From the NCBI RefSeq assembly GCF_010500815.1, contig NZ_JAAAMG010000001.1, positions 1-64,000 on the forward strand: DNA of 64,000 bases. Direction: 5' to 3'. The DNA is from Jiella pacifica (GTDB taxonomy: Bacteria > Pseudomonadota > Alphaproteobacteria > Rhizobiales > Rhizobiaceae). The notes below the pieces were generated by a model that was given only the letters and a program-made list of their open reading frames with translations, ran no database searches and was not told the DNA's origin. A program made the translations under genes and the position numbers. Below, piece after piece: positions 28,166 through 39,443 of the stretch. The stretch's first letter is position 1; every line of letters starts with the position of its first letter.

Positions 28166-28765
28166 TCAGGCGGGGCGCGGACCGAGTTCGGCGAAGGCCG
28201 GAAACCGTTCCGGAAAGGCAGCCAGCCAGCTGGCCAGCGCGGGGCGCTCGGCTTCGAGCTTGCCCTTGAAGCGGAAGGACATCCACCCGAGCAGGCCGGC
28301 GAGAGCGAAATCCGCCGTCGTCAGGTCTTCGGGCAGATCCGCAAGGAGGGTCTCGAGCGCGGCGAGGCCGCGATCGGCCTTGCGCATCTGCATGTCGACC
28401 CATGGCTGATGGCGCTTGTCCGCCGGCCGGTAGCGCTCCTCGTAAAGGGAAAGGATCAGCGCATCGCCGATGCCGTCGGCCGTCGCCTCGATCAGCTTCA
28501 CCTTGGTCCAGGCATCGAGGGTCGCGGGCAGGAGCTGCCCGCCGGTGGCCTTGTCGAAATAGTCGCAGATCGCCCGCGAGTCGTAGAGGGCGGTGCCGTC
28601 GTCGAGAACGAGGGCGGGAATCTTGCCCAGCGGATTGGCGGCGATCAGATCGGCCGGCTCGGCCGCCGTGTCGACGGCGACGCTCTCGATCTCGAGGTCG
28701 CAGTACTCGGCCGCCATGCGGACCTTGGCCGCAAAGGGCGAGGCGGAGGAATAATAGACGCGCAT
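28166..28765 (-). CDS. Glutathione S-transferase family protein
   Basis: This 199-residue protein has a thioredoxin-fold N-terminal half (MRVYYSSASPFAAKVRM). NPLGKIPALVLDDG supplies the cis-proline loop and DSRAI the glutathione gamma-glutamyl site. The C-terminal half is an all-helical GST domain. The length is typical. It should be a cytosolic glutathione-dependent enzyme with unknown electrophile substrate. It precedes the T6SS operon on the same strand, but the promoter between them argues for independent expression. Confidence 0.85.
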   Translation of the reverse strand: MRVYYSSASPFAAKVRMAAEYCDLEIESVAVDTAAEPADLIAANPLGKIPALVLDDGTALYDSRAICDYFDKATGGQLLPATLDAWTKVKLIEATADGIGDALILSLYEERYRPADKRHQPWVDMQMRKADRGLAALETLLADLPEDLTTADFALAGLLGWMSFRFKGKLEAERPALASWLAAFPERFPAFAELGPRPA

Positions 28766-28788
28766 TGGCTGCAATCCGGGGGTTTGGT

Positions 28789-29340
28789 TCAGTATTTCGA
28801 GACGAAGCCCGGGTAGTCCGCGACCGCGGCGTCCGGCGGATAGCGGCGAAGCGACTGGCAGTTGGCGCCATAGACATGCCACTCGTCGAGACCGAGGACG
28901 CAGCCCTCCGCCTTCCAGGCTCGGGCCGGCGAGAACATGCCGAGATAGTCGCCGGCAGCGGCAAAGCCCATCGGATACTCGACGACGTAATAGACGGTGC
29001 GCCACTTTTGATCGGAGATCAGCGCCTTCGCCTGGCAGTAGCGCCGCTCGATCGGATTGGCGGCGGGGTAGGGGTCGTTCAGCAGCTGCGGCTGGTAGGC
29101 CTTCTCGAACATCCCCTGGAATTCGAGGATCTCGAGCTTCGCCTCGAGCATCCGCGGGGCGCCGTATTCGAACTGATCCTCGACCTGACCGAGGACGGCG
29201 GCATCGTCGCAGGCCGGGACCTTCGACGGGATCGCCTCGCTCCGATAGGTCGACATCACATCCGCGGCGACGGCGGGAGAGGAAGCGGCAGCGGCGGACA
29301 GGGCGCCGAGCGTCAGGACGAAGGCCGAAAGCCGGTTCAT
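28789..29340 (-). CDS. Exported protein of unknown function
   Basis: This 183-residue protein has a signal peptide (MNRLSAFVLTLGALSAAAAS, cleaved near AVAA). The mature part contains four cysteines (PACDD, RYCQAK, EGCVLG, ANCQSL) that could form two disulfides in the periplasm. The segment KWRTVYYVVEYPMGFAAAGDY is strand-like. GGGAG lies about ten bases before the chosen ATG; a longer reading adds an unrelated leader. I do not recognise the family. It lies 23 bases upstream of the GST gene on the same strand. Confidence 0.7.
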   Translation of the reverse strand: MNRLSAFVLTLGALSAAAASSPAVAADVMSTYRSEAIPSKVPACDDAAVLGQVEDQFEYGAPRMLEAKLEILEFQGMFEKAYQPQLLNDPYPAANPIERRYCQAKALISDQKWRTVYYVVEYPMGFAAAGDYLGMFSPARAWKAEGCVLGLDEWHVYGANCQSLRRYPPDAAVADYPGFVSKY

Positions 29341-29411
29341 GGTGGCAAAACTCCCGCACAACCAGATCACTTTTGCCGCAAGGTCTAGCACCATTTGCCG
29401 CTCTTTGCCTG

Positions 29412-30257
29412 TCACGAAGGCCGGGAACGGCATTCTTTGACGGAATATGTTGCCTTGCTGCCGCGCTCCAGCACCGGGGCGAGCAGCGCGAACAGCGCCT
29501 CGGCCTCTTCGGCGAAGACGAAGGGCGGATTGACCACGGCAAGCCCCGTGCCGACGAAACGCTCGTCGCGGCCGAGCGGCTCGCGGCAGAATTCGGCGAA
29601 GACGATTTCTGCCGGGGCGATTGCGGCGAGGGCTTCCTTCAGCCTTTCGACCATCGCCGGCTTCTTGATCGGATACCAGACGGCATAGACGCCGCCGCGC
29701 CAGCGGGCGATCGCCTTGTGAAGGGCGGCCGCGATGTCGTCCACCTCGCTCAGCTTTTCGTAAGGGGGGTCGACGAGTACGAGGCCGCGCTTTTCCTTCG
29801 GCGGCACATGGGCGCCCAGCGCCAGCCAGCCGTCGAGGGCGATCGCCTTCACCGCCGTGTCGCCGGCAAACAGTGCCCTGAGCGCTGCGCCATCCTGGGG
29901 ATGAAGCTCATAGGCCGACAGGCGATCCTGCGGACGCAGGAGCCGCCGGGCGATCAGGGGCGAGCCCGGGTAGCGACGGGCTGCGAGATCGGGCTCGATC
30001 GCCGCCCAATAGTCGGCCAAAAGCGGATTTTCGCGGATCGCCCGATCTGCCGCTGCGAGGGCGGCGATACCGGATTCGTGCTCCAGCGTGCGCGCCGCCT
30101 CGTCGCCGCCGAGATCGTAGAGGCCCGGTCCCGCATGGGTGTCGTAGATCCGGATCGCTCCGTCCTTGCGCTGGAGATAGCGCACCAGCCGGCAGAACAG
30201 GGCGTGCTTGACGACGTCGGCGAAGTTGCCGGCATGGAAGGCATGGCGATAGTTCAA
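29412..30257 (-). CDS. rlmJ: 23S rRNA (adenine(2030)-N6)-methyltransferase RlmJ
   Basis: This 281-residue SAM-dependent enzyme methylates A2030 (E. coli numbering) of 23S rRNA. The N-terminus NYRHAFHAGNFADVVKH is diagnostic of RlmJ, THAGPGLYDLG is the SAM-binding region, and VDPPYEK is the N6-adenine methyltransferase catalytic motif. The only start codon consistent with the family N-terminus is the TTG at 30257; the longer frame upstream is unrelated. It is divergent from the ene-reductase gene. Confidence 0.9.
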   Translation of the reverse strand: MNYRHAFHAGNFADVVKHALFCRLVRYLQRKDGAIRIYDTHAGPGLYDLGGDEAARTLEHESGIAALAAADRAIRENPLLADYWAAIEPDLAARRYPGSPLIARRLLRPQDRLSAYELHPQDGAALRALFAGDTAVKAIALDGWLALGAHVPPKEKRGLVLVDPPYEKLSEVDDIAAALHKAIARWRGGVYAVWYPIKKPAMVERLKEALAAIAPAEIVFAEFCREPLGRDERFVGTGLAVVNPPFVFAEEAEALFALLAPVLERGSKATYSVKECRSRPS

Positions 30258-30446
30258 GACTGAGACCCGCTCGATCGGCTTTGCTTGTTCGCGCCGCCCG
30301 ACCGTCCGTTCCCTGCGAACACAACGTTCATCGCGCTTTCCGTCCTGTTGCGGCACACCAAATGGAGGGCGAACGGATGATCGCTCGACCTCGGGCGATC
30401 TCCCGGCCCGGCTTTTGGCGAGCCACAGCGAAGGACTTCCGCTATC

Positions 30447-31553
30447 ATGAAACACGACCGCCTCCTACAGCCCTACGACCTCGGGCCGATCAGCCTTCAG
30501 AACCGCGTCGTCATGGCGCCGCTCACCCGCAGCCGCGCGACCAGCGACGGCGTGCCGAAGGACATGCATGTCGACTACTACCGCCAGCGCGCCAGCGCCG
30601 GACTGATCATCACCGAGGCGACCAACATCTCGCCGGAAGGCCGCGGCTATGCCTGGACGCCGGGCATCTTCAACGACGAACAGGTCGCGGCCTGGAAGAA
30701 GGTCACCGACGCCGTGCACGAAGAGGGCGGCAAGATCGTATTGCAGCTCTGGCATGTCGGCCGGGTGTCGCATCCGGACCTGCAGCCGGGCGGGGCGCTG
30801 CCGGTCGCGCCGTCGGCCATCGCGCCGGCGATGCAGGCCTTTACCGAGGGTGGCATGAAGGACGCCGTGACGCCGCGGGCCCTCGATGCCGGCGAGTTGC
30901 CGCGTGTCGTCGCCGATTTCGTGAAGGCGACGGAGAATTCCAAGGCCGCCGGCTTCGACGGCGTCGAGATCCACTCGGCGAATGGCTATCTGCTCGACCA
31001 GTTCCTGCGCGACGGCGCCAACCGGCGGACGGACGAGTTTGGCGGTTCGATCGAGAACCGCCTGCGCTTCCCGCTGATGGTCGTCGATGCGGTGACGAAG
31101 GTCTTCGGGCCGGAGCGCACCGGCATCCGCATTTCGCCGGTCTCGCCGGCCAACGATCTGAAGGATTCCGATCCCGAAGCCGTCTTCACCGCCTATGTGA
31201 AGGAGCTTTCGGCGCGCCGGCTCGCCTATCTCCACGTCATCGAGGGCGCCACCCGCGGCGACCGCGACCCGCATGCCTTCAAGGCCTGGTCGCTGCGCAA
31301 GCTCTTCGACGGGACCTATATGGGCAACAACAACTACACGCCCGACCTTGCCGAGGAGCGTCTGGAGAAGGGCGAGATCGACCTCGCCTGTTTCGGCCGG
31401 CCGTTCATCTCCAATCCCGATCTGGTCGAGCGCATCCGCCTCGGCGCGCCGCTCGCCGAACCTGACGAAAAGACCTTCTATGGCGGCGACGAGACCGGCT
31501 ACACCGACTATCCGGCCCTGACGGAAGAGGAAAAGCGGCGCTACGCCGCCTGA
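30447..31553 (+). CDS. Old yellow enzyme family ene-reductase (NemA-like)
   Basis: This 368-residue FMN-dependent TIM-barrel oxidoreductase reduces activated C=C bonds or related electrophiles using NAD(P)H. MAPLTRSRA and QLWHVGRVSHP are FMN-site segments. IHSANGYLLDQF gives the substrate-binding His176/Asn179 pair of the OYE1 type (not the His/His pair of many bacterial NemA proteins). RTDEFGGSIENR and FGRPFISNPD complete the phosphate site. The physiological substrate is unknown; N-ethylmaleimide or alkene reductase is the usual annotation. The gene is convergent with cysG. Confidence 0.9.
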   Translation: MKHDRLLQPYDLGPISLQNRVVMAPLTRSRATSDGVPKDMHVDYYRQRASAGLIITEATNISPEGRGYAWTPGIFNDEQVAAWKKVTDAVHEEGGKIVLQLWHVGRVSHPDLQPGGALPVAPSAIAPAMQAFTEGGMKDAVTPRALDAGELPRVVADFVKATENSKAAGFDGVEIHSANGYLLDQFLRDGANRRTDEFGGSIENRLRFPLMVVDAVTKVFGPERTGIRISPVSPANDLKDSDPEAVFTAYVKELSARRLAYLHVIEGATRGDRDPHAFKAWSLRKLFDGTYMGNNNYTPDLAEERLEKGEIDLACFGRPFISNPDLVERIRLGAPLAEPDEKTFYGGDETGYTDYPALTEEEKRRYAA

Positions 31554-31630
31554 GCGACGAGCCCTTGCGCGGCCGGAGTGATCCGGTTCGCGCGGGGGGC
31601 GTACCTAATAATATGACGAAAGCCGCGTCG

Positions 31631-33175
31631 TCAGATGGCCATCGCAGCGCGGGCGTCAACGTCAAGTGTGCCTCGTTCTGCCCCCTCCGCAGCCTCGCCG
31701 AAGACGTTGCCGACGCCGATGAGAATCGGCCGGTCGAGGCCAACCGTCGTCACCATGTCGGCAAGCTCGGCGAGGCGGCCGGCGGCGCGGGTCTCGTCTT
31801 CGCGCGACAGGTTGGCCGCGACCGCGACGGGGGTTTCCGGCGAAAGTCCCTCGGTGATCAGCCGCTCGGCGATCCGGCCGGCCATGCGCCCACCCATGTA
31901 GAAGATCGTCGTCGCATTGGGCTTGGCGAGCGCCGGCCAGTCGACGTCCTCCGGCAGGCCGCCCTGCTTGGAATGCCCGGTGACGAAGCGCAGCTCCTGG
32001 GCATGGTCGCGATGGGTGAGCGAGACGTTGAAGCTCGCGGCCAGCGCCGAGGCGGCGGTGATGCCCGGCACGATCGACACCGGGATGCCCTCGGCCTTCA
32101 GCTCCTTCAATTCCTCTCCGGCGCGTCCGAACACCGAGACGTCGCCAGACTTCAGGCGGACGACCGACTTGCCGGCCTTGGCGAACTGCACCATCAGCGC
32201 GTTAATGTCCTCCTGCCGGCAGCTCTCGCGGGAAGCGCGCTTGCCGACAAGCATGCGCTTGGCCTCGCGGCGGGCGAGTTCGAGCACCCCGTCGGAAACG
32301 AGGTCGTCAAAGAGGATGACATCGGCGGCCTGCAGCGCCCGCACTGCCTTCAACGTCAGAAGTTCGGCCTCGCCCGGGCCGGCTCCGACCAGCGTGACCT
32401 TGCCCACCTTCGGGCCCGAGGCGCCCTTGGGCGCTGCCGCTATGGCCTCGATCAGCCGGCCGGCCTCCGCTTCGTCGCCGGCTTCCGGCGCGCGGGTGAG
32501 AAACGCCTTGTCGGTGAAGCGCTCCCAGAATGCCCGGCGCTCGAGGCCGGGGGAGAGGCGTTCCATCGTGGCGTTGCGCAGCTTTGCGGCAAGTCCCGCC
32601 CAGCCGGACAAGGCCGGGGGCAGCAGCGTCTCGATGCGGCGGCGGATGGCTTGGCCGAGAATCGGCGCCGCGCCGAAGGTGGAGATCCCGACGACCACCG
32701 GGGAGCGGTTGACGATTGAGCCGAAGGCGAAGTCGCAGAAGGCCGGCTTGTCGACGACATTGACGGGCACGGAGGCCGCCCGCGCCGCGCAGGCGAATGC
32801 ATGGCCTTCCGCCTCGCTCTCGGTGTCGAGAATGGCGAGGGCGAGGCGATCGGGCCGAGGCGCGAAGAGATCGAGCGCCCAAGGGCGGTCGTGATGACGG
32901 ATGCGCCCGGCCTGCGGCTCCTTCTCGGTGCCAATCTCGGCGAGCAGCGCCGTCATCTCGGCGTCGAGGTCGTCCGCTGGAGCGTAGAGCTCGACCCGGG
33001 CGCCCGCTGCGGCGAGCATTTCCGCCTTCCAGGCCGCCGCCGCAGAGCCCCCGGCCATCAGCACGCTCCGCCACTTCAGCGAGAAGAACACCGGCAGCAC
33101 CGCGAGCTCGCCCATGCGCTTGGGGCGGGCAGGCGTCGGGTCCTTTCTCGGGGGGACGATCGGTGTCAGAGACAT
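31631..33175 (-). CDS. cysG: Siroheme synthase, fused dehydrogenase/ferrochelatase and uroporphyrinogen methyltransferase
   Basis: This 514-residue bifunctional protein makes siroheme for sulfite/nitrite reductase. The N-terminal part (about residues 20-220) has the Rossmann-type [15 protein letters not shown] and corresponds to precorrin-2 dehydrogenase/ferrochelatase. The C-terminal part starts [19 protein letters not shown] and is the SAM-dependent uroporphyrinogen-III methyltransferase, with [12 protein letters not shown] near the end. It is longer than E. coli CysG (457) mainly through the N-terminus and linker. The ATG at 33175 is chosen; the open frame extends further but with unrelated residues. 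No cysI or cysH lies beside it in the window. Confidence 0.9.
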   Translation of the reverse strand: MSLTPIVPPRKDPTPARPKRMGELAVLPVFFSLKWRSVLMAGGSAAAAWKAEMLAAAGARVELYAPADDLDAEMTALLAEIGTEKEPQAGRIRHHDRPWALDLFAPRPDRLALAILDTESEAEGHAFACAARAASVPVNVVDKPAFCDFAFGSIVNRSPVVVGISTFGAAPILGQAIRRRIETLLPPALSGWAGLAAKLRNATMERLSPGLERRAFWERFTDKAFLTRAPEAGDEAEAGRLIEAIAAAPKGASGPKVGKVTLVGAGPGEAELLTLKAVRALQAADVILFDDLVSDGVLELARREAKRMLVGKRASRESCRQEDINALMVQFAKAGKSVVRLKSGDVSVFGRAGEELKELKAEGIPVSIVPGITAASALAASFNVSLTHRDHAQELRFVTGHSKQGGLPEDVDWPALAKPNATTIFYMGGRMAGRIAERLITEGLSPETPVAVAANLSREDETRAAGRLAELADMVTTVGLDRPILIGVGNVFGEAAEGAERGTLDVDARAAMAI

Positions 33176-33244
33176 GGCAGGTTCCATCTTCCTCGGTGCC
33201 GACGAAGATAAGTCGGGCGGGTCGGGGTTGGCGAGGGTGCATTT

Positions 33245-33258
33245 TTCGCAATTGCGAA
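33245..33258. promoter_or_regulatory. Perfect palindrome between cysG and rppH
   Basis: TTCGCAATTGCGAA is a 14-bp perfect palindrome about 70 bases upstream of cysG, in the divergent cysG/rppH spacer. On the minus strand it lies between a TTGCCA and the cysG start, as a repressor site over a promoter would. The binding factor is unknown. Confidence 0.4.
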
Positions 33259-33404
33259 GGAAATGGCAAGTTCGTGCTCGCCGCCGCCCGCACAGCAGCG
33301 CCGAGAGCCCCGATACCCCCGCCCTTGCGCCTCGGCGCCGCAGGGCGATAGAGGTCGGCGATCTTTCAGGCCGGAACCATGCCGGCCGAGCCGGGAGCCA
33401 ATCC

Positions 33405-33917
33405 ATGCCGAACGTCGACCCCAAAACGCTGCCCTATCGCCCCTGCGTCGGCATCATGGCGCTCAATCCGGCCGGTCTTGCCTGGGCCGGGCGCCGGCTG
33501 GTCGAGGACGAGGGCGAGATGACCGGGGCCGAAAAGCTGTGGCAGATGCCGCAGGGCGGCATCGATGCCGGCGAAGACGCGCTGGAGGCCGCGAAGCGCG
33601 AGCTCTACGAGGAGACCGGCATGAAGACCGTCTCCTATCTTGCGCAAACCGAGGGCTGGATCACCTACGACCTGCCCGCCGACCTCGTCGGCGTCGCCTT
33701 CAAGGGCAAGTATCGCGGCCAGAAGCAGCGCTGGTTCGCCTTCCGGTTCGAAGGCGCAGAGACCGAGATCGCGATCAACCCGCCGCCGGGTGGTCACGAG
33801 CCGGAATTCGACCGCTGGGGCTGGAAGACGATGGATGAACTGCTCGACGAGATCGTGCCGTTCAAGCGCGGGGTGTATGAAGAGGTGGTCGCGGCGTTCC
33901 GGCATCTCGGCCGGTAG
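33405..33917 (+). CDS. rppH: RNA pyrophosphohydrolase RppH
   Basis: This 170-residue Nudix hydrolase removes pyrophosphate from 5'-triphosphorylated RNA, which triggers decay, and may also act on dinucleoside polyphosphates. The Nudix box is intact at about residues 51-73 ([20 protein letters not shown], then TGM). [12 protein letters not shown] and [11 protein letters not shown] are characteristic of RppH/IalA. GGGAG lies seven bases before the ATG at 33405; an upstream frame extension is not needed. It is convergent with the atp operon. Confidence 0.92.
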   Translation: MPNVDPKTLPYRPCVGIMALNPAGLAWAGRRLVEDEGEMTGAEKLWQMPQGGIDAGEDALEAAKRELYEETGMKTVSYLAQTEGWITYDLPADLVGVAFKGKYRGQKQRWFAFRFEGAETEIAINPPPGGHEPEFDRWGWKTMDELLDEIVPFKRGVYEEVVAAFRHLGR

Positions 33918-33983
33918 GGCGCTGCGACCGGACGGCACCCCAGCAAGAGCCGGCCTCGCCACGCGTGTCGCCGACAACAAAGG

Positions 33984-34013
33984 AAAAGCCCGGAGCGGTG
34001 TCCGCCCGGGCTT
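33984..34013 (-). terminator. Terminator of the ATP synthase operon
   Basis: A long hairpin, AAGCCCGG...CCGGGCTT with inner GCGG/CCGC and a single bulged A, spans 33986-34013. On the minus strand it is followed by a T-rich tract (complement of 33984-33987 and flanking A residues). It lies 44 bases beyond the atpC stop. Confidence 0.75.
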
Positions 34014-34056
34014 GGATGTTTCGGAGCATCGGAGATCGTCGGGCGCGGCGCCCGGA

Positions 34057-34461
34057 TCAGCCCGCCAGCCCGGCCCGCGCCTCACGCAGTTGATCGAGTG
34101 CGTGCTGAGCCTTGCTCTTGGCCTCGGCGCCTTCCGCGTCGGCGACGTCTTCCTCGGCATTCTTGATGCTCTGGTCGAGCGCAGCCATGTCGACCTGGTC
34201 GGCCGGCTCGGCATGTTCGGCCAAGAGCGTCAGGCCGTTCTCATTGACGTCGGCGAAGCCGCCGCGCACGAAGATGCGCTGTTCGGCCCCGCTCTCGGGG
34301 GTGACGAGCACGATGCCGGGCTTGATCGTCGTCATCACCGGAGCATGGTTCGCCATCACGGTGAAGAAACCCTCCGAGCCGGGCACTGAAACCGCCGTCA
34401 CGGCCTCCGACATCAGGAGCTTTTCCGGGGAGACGAGTTCAAACTGGAAGCTGTCGGCCAT
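34057..34461 (-). CDS. atpC: F1F0 ATP synthase subunit epsilon
   Basis: This 134-residue protein has the N-terminal beta-barrel typical of epsilon (FQFELVSPEKLLMSEAV, then MANHAPVMTTIKPGI). The C-terminal helical hairpin ends ALDQLREARAGLAG. Epsilon regulates and couples the F1 rotor. Its start overlaps the end of the small cysteine-protein gene by 23 bases, so translation of the two is likely linked. It is the last gene of the operon before the terminator. Confidence 0.93.
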   Translation of the reverse strand: MADSFQFELVSPEKLLMSEAVTAVSVPGSEGFFTVMANHAPVMTTIKPGIVLVTPESGAEQRIFVRGGFADVNENGLTLLAEHAEPADQVDMAALDQSIKNAEEDVADAEGAEAKSKAQHALDQLREARAGLAG

Positions 34462-34665
34462 CTTGCGTCTCTTTCATCGCGGCATCGGACATGGCGGCAT
34501 CGAAGTGGCGCGTCGCCGCCTCGAACTTGTCGCGGCAGCCGGGATTGCAGAAGCCGACGACCGCGCCGTTGTAAGTCGTCAGAGAATCGCCCGCGATCGG
34601 TTTTCCCGACCACGGGCAGGTCTCGTTGATCGCGTTCTCGACGAGGAGTACGCGATCGTCGCTCA

Positions 34666-34666
<1 letters not shown>
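34439..34666 (-). CDS. Small cysteine-containing protein inside the atp operon
   Basis: This 75-residue soluble protein has the pattern CPWSGKPI...DSLTTYNG...GFCNPGCRDKF, giving three cysteines in C-x(n)-C-x3-C. It resembles short YHS/TRASH-like metal-binding modules; I recall similar rhizobial proteins being loosely annotated as glutathione S-transferases, which the sequence does not support. The ATG at 34666 shares one base with the atpD stop (TGATG), and the 3' end overlaps atpC by 23 bases. It must therefore be cotranscribed and translationally coupled with F1 subunits. A role in metal handling or ATP synthase assembly is speculation. Confidence 0.75.
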
Positions 34667-36132
<1,466 letters not shown>

Positions 36133-37011
36133 TCAGAGCGCTTCGGCGCCCGAAATGATTTCGACCAGTTCCGTCGTGATCTGCGCCTGGCGCTGGCGGT
36201 TGTAGGAGATCGACAGCCTGTCGATCATGTCGCCGGCGTTGCGCGTCGCGTTGTCCATGGCGCTCATTCGCGCGCCCTGTTCGGACGCCGCGTTCTCGAG
36301 CATCGCATGCAGGATCTGGACCTTGATGTTGCGCGGGATCAGGGCGTCGAGAATGGCGGCCGGCTCCGGCTCGTATTCATAGACCGACGTCGTGCCCTTT
36401 TCGCCCGCCTCATCGCCGCCGGAAAGGTCGGCGGGGATGATCTGCTGAGCGGTCGGGATCTGGGTGATGACGTTCTGGAACGCGGAATAGACGATCGAGC
36501 AGACGTCGAATTCGCCCTTGGCGAACAGCTCCATGACCTTCTCGCCGAGCATGTCGGCCTCGGTGAAGCCGATCTGCTTGACCTCGCGAAAATCCACCCG
36601 CTCGACGATCTTGTCCGACAGGTCGCGGCGCATCATGTCCCAGGCCTTCTTTCCGACGGCCAGGAACTTGACGGTCTTACCCTCGGCCTCGAGCTGGCGC
36701 TGGCGCTGGCGCGCCAGCTTGACGATCGAGGCGTTGAACCCGCCGGCGAGGCCGCGTTCGGCCGTGAAGACGACGAGGAGATGCGTGTCGTCCTTGCCGG
36801 TGCCGACCATCAAGGGCGGACCGTCTCCCTCGACGGCGCCGGCTATGTTGGCCAGGACGGCCGCCATGCGATCGGCATAGGGCCTCGCAGAGGCTGCGGC
36901 CTCTTCGGCCCGACGCAGCTTCGCCGCCGCGACCATTTGCATGGCCTTGGTGATCTTCTGCGTGGATTTGACCGACGCGATGCGGTTTCGAAGGTCCTTC
37001 AGTGATGCCAT
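36133..37011 (-). CDS. atpG: F1F0 ATP synthase subunit gamma
   Basis: This 292-residue central stalk subunit begins [20 protein letters not shown] and ends with [20 protein letters not shown], the two helices of the rotor coiled coil. [11 protein letters not shown] is the conserved internal segment. An alphaproteobacterial-type insertion is present around [16 protein letters not shown]. It lies between atpA and atpD. Confidence 0.96.
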   Translation of the reverse strand: MASLKDLRNRIASVKSTQKITKAMQMVAAAKLRRAEEAAASARPYADRMAAVLANIAGAVEGDGPPLMVGTGKDDTHLLVVFTAERGLAGGFNASIVKLARQRQRQLEAEGKTVKFLAVGKKAWDMMRRDLSDKIVERVDFREVKQIGFTEADMLGEKVMELFAKGEFDVCSIVYSAFQNVITQIPTAQQIIPADLSGGDEAGEKGTTSVYEYEPEPAAILDALIPRNIKVQILHAMLENAASEQGARMSAMDNATRNAGDMIDRLSISYNRQRQAQITTELVEIISGAEAL

Positions 37012-37084
37012 GGTCTGGCGCAGTCTCCCGCTGGCGTGGCCTTGCCCGGTTCGACGGACAAGGCCTCATGCCTGGTTTTACGGA

Positions 37085-38614
37085 TCAGGCGAAGGTCTTG
37101 GCGAAGGAATCGATCGCCTGCTTCAGCTTCCCGCGGAGATCGTCCGACAGGGCCTTTTCCTTGGCGATCTGGTCAAGGACGTCCTTGTGCTCGCTGCGCA
37201 TGGCCGCCAGCAGGCCCTCCTCGAACTCGCCGACCTGGGAGACCTTCAGCTTGTCGAGATAGCCCTGCGTGCCGGCGAAGATCACCACCACCTGCTCTTC
37301 GGTCTTCAGCGGCGAGAACTGCGGCTGCTTGAGCAGCTCCGTCAGGCGCGCGCCGCGGTTGAGCAGGCGCTGGGTCGCCGCGTCGAGATCGGAACCGAAC
37401 TGGGCGAAGGCGGCCATCTCGCGATACTGGGCGAGCTCGCCCTTGATCGAGCCGGCGACCTGCTTCATCGCCTTGACCTGGGCGGCCGAGCCGACGCGCG
37501 AGACCGACAGGCCGACGTTCACCGCCGGGCGGATGCCCTGGTAGAACAGCGTGGTCTCAAGGAAGATCTGGCCGTCGGTGATCGAGATCACGTTGGTCGG
37601 GATGTAGGCCGAGACGTCGCCCGCCTGGGTCTCGATGACCGGCAGCGCCGTCAGCGAGCCGTTGCCGTGATCGTCGCCCATCTTGGCGGCGCGCTCGAGC
37701 AGGCGCGAATGCAGGTAGAAGACGTCGCCCGGATAGGCTTCGCGGCCGGGCGGGCGGCGAAGCAGCAGCGACATCTGGCGATAGGAGACGGCCTGCTTGG
37801 ACAGGTCGTCGTAGCCGATCACCGCATGCATGCCGTTGTCGCGGAAATACTCGCCCATCGCGCAGCCGGTGAAGGGCGCGATGTACTGCAGCGGCGCCGG
37901 CTCCGAAGCCGTCGCGGCGATGACGATGGAGTATTCCATCGCGCCGCGCTCTTCGAGCGTGCGCACGAACTGGGCGACGGTGGAGCGCTTCTGGCCGACG
38001 GCGACGTAGATGCAGTAGAGCTTGTCGTTCTCGCGGTTCTCGTCGTGCGCCGGCTTCTGGTTGAGGAAGGTGTCGAGCAGGATCGCGGTCTTGCCGGTCT
38101 GGCGGTCGCCGATGACCAGCTCGCGCTGGCCGCGGCCGATCGGGATCAGCGCGTCGATGGCCTTGAGGCCCGTCGACATCGGCTCGTGCACCGACTTGCG
38201 CGGGATGATGCCCGGCGCCTTGACGTCGACGCGGCGGCGCTCGGTGCCCTCGATCGGGCCCTTGCCGTCGATCGGATTGCCGAGACCGTCGACGACGCGG
38301 CCGAGCAGGCCCTTGCCGACCGGCACTTCCACGATGGCGCCGGTGCGCTTGACGGTGTCGCCTTCCTTGATCTCGCGGTCCGAGCCGAAGATCACGACGC
38401 CGACATTGTCGGCCTCGAGGTTCAGCGCCATGCCCTGGATGCCGCCGGGGAATTCGACCATCTCGCCGGCCTGGCAGTTGTCGAGGCCGTAGACGCGGGC
38501 GATGCCGTCACCGACCGACAGAACCTGGCCGACTTCCGAGACTTCCGCCTCGTTGCCGAAGTTCTTGATCTGGTTCTTCAGAATCGCGGAAATTTCCGCG
38601 GCGCGGATGTCCAT
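37085..38614 (-). CDS. atpA: F1F0 ATP synthase subunit alpha
   Basis: This 509-residue non-catalytic nucleotide-binding subunit has P-loop GDRQTGKTA, segment [18 protein letters not shown], and [10 protein letters not shown], which supplies the arginine finger. It is full length with conserved N-terminus [16 protein letters not shown]. Its start codon overlaps the atpH stop by one base (TGATG). Confidence 0.97.
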   Translation of the reverse strand: MDIRAAEISAILKNQIKNFGNEAEVSEVGQVLSVGDGIARVYGLDNCQAGEMVEFPGGIQGMALNLEADNVGVVIFGSDREIKEGDTVKRTGAIVEVPVGKGLLGRVVDGLGNPIDGKGPIEGTERRRVDVKAPGIIPRKSVHEPMSTGLKAIDALIPIGRGQRELVIGDRQTGKTAILLDTFLNQKPAHDENRENDKLYCIYVAVGQKRSTVAQFVRTLEERGAMEYSIVIAATASEPAPLQYIAPFTGCAMGEYFRDNGMHAVIGYDDLSKQAVSYRQMSLLLRRPPGREAYPGDVFYLHSRLLERAAKMGDDHGNGSLTALPVIETQAGDVSAYIPTNVISITDGQIFLETTLFYQGIRPAVNVGLSVSRVGSAAQVKAMKQVAGSIKGELAQYREMAAFAQFGSDLDAATQRLLNRGARLTELLKQPQFSPLKTEEQVVVIFAGTQGYLDKLKVSQVGEFEEGLLAAMRSEHKDVLDQIAKEKALSDDLRGKLKQAIDSFAKTFA

Positions 38615-39174
38615 CAGCCGACCTCTTTAAGTGCAAGCTTGAGCGAATTGAGTTTGGAGCGGAGCGAGGTGTCGATCTGGCGCGAACCGATCTTGACGAT
38701 CAGCCCGCCGAGGATGGTCGGGTCGACCGTCTCGCGCATCGTCACCGTCTTTCCGGCGTAGGAACCGAGAGCCTCGGCGAGGGCGCCGCGCTGGCCGTCG
38801 TCGAGCGGATGGGCGCTGGTGACCTCGGCCTCGATCTCGCCGCGATGCGTGGCGCAGAGCTGGCGGAAACGGCGGATCATGCCGGGGAGGACGAACAGTC
38901 GCCGATTCCCCGCCACCACTTTCAGGAAGTTGCCGGTGAGTTCACTCGGGCCGGCCTCGGCGACGATCGCCCCGATGGCGCGGAGCTGCTCGTCCGACGA
39001 GAAGGCGGGGCTTTCCACCAGACGGCGGAAGTCGGCGCTTTCCTTGATCAGTGCGTCGAAGGATTCAAGCTCGGATTCCACCGTCGCGAGCGCGTTCTCT
39101 TCGAGTGCGAGTTCGAACAGGGACTGGGCGTAGCGGTCTGCGACCCCCGAAACGGGAGAGGATGATTGTGCCAC
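38614..39174 (-). CDS. atpH: F1F0 ATP synthase subunit delta
   Basis: This 186-residue peripheral-stalk subunit (OSCP homologue) has [16 protein letters not shown] at the N-terminus. The C-terminal signature IDPTILGG-type sequence reads [22 protein letters not shown]. It is the first gene of the F1 operon, with about 270 bases of upstream non-coding sequence. Confidence 0.95.
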   Translation of the reverse strand: MAQSSSPVSGVADRYAQSLFELALEENALATVESELESFDALIKESADFRRLVESPAFSSDEQLRAIGAIVAEAGPSELTGNFLKVVAGNRRLFVLPGMIRRFRQLCATHRGEIEAEVTSAHPLDDGQRGALAEALGSYAGKTVTMRETVDPTILGGLIVKIGSRQIDTSLRSKLNSLKLALKEVG

Positions 39175-39310
39175 GGACGACCGTTTCTCTTTCGCGTTTC
39201 CTCAACACTCGCTGCGCGTGACTTGCCATGCGCTACAAGGTGTTGAAACCGTTGGTTGGATGCTAGCGGACTGCCAACGTTGCGCCGGCCCTCCCCCTTG
39301 AGACAGGGTC

Positions 39311-39339
39311 CGTCTAGCATAGGGATTTGACCGCGACAA
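39311..39339 (-). promoter_or_regulatory. Candidate promoter of the atp operon
   Basis: On the minus strand TTGTCG (39339-39334) and TAGACG (39316-39311) are separated by 17 bases, about 140 bases upstream of atpH. The match to the housekeeping consensus is moderate. The rest of the 269-base gap shows no gene. Confidence 0.3.
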
Positions 39340-39443
39340 CACGCGTGAGCAAGCTTCATCGCCGGGATTTGCGAGTTATTCACGGAGCTTTCGCAGATAT
39401 GCGGCATGTGTCTCGACAAGTTCCGCCGGCTCAGGAAGAGGCG

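Noticed and set aside
33176-33424. N-terminal extension of CysG to 33424
   Set aside because: The extra residues are Arg-rich, unrelated to the family and overlap the rppH start on the other strand; the ATG at 33175 is sufficient.
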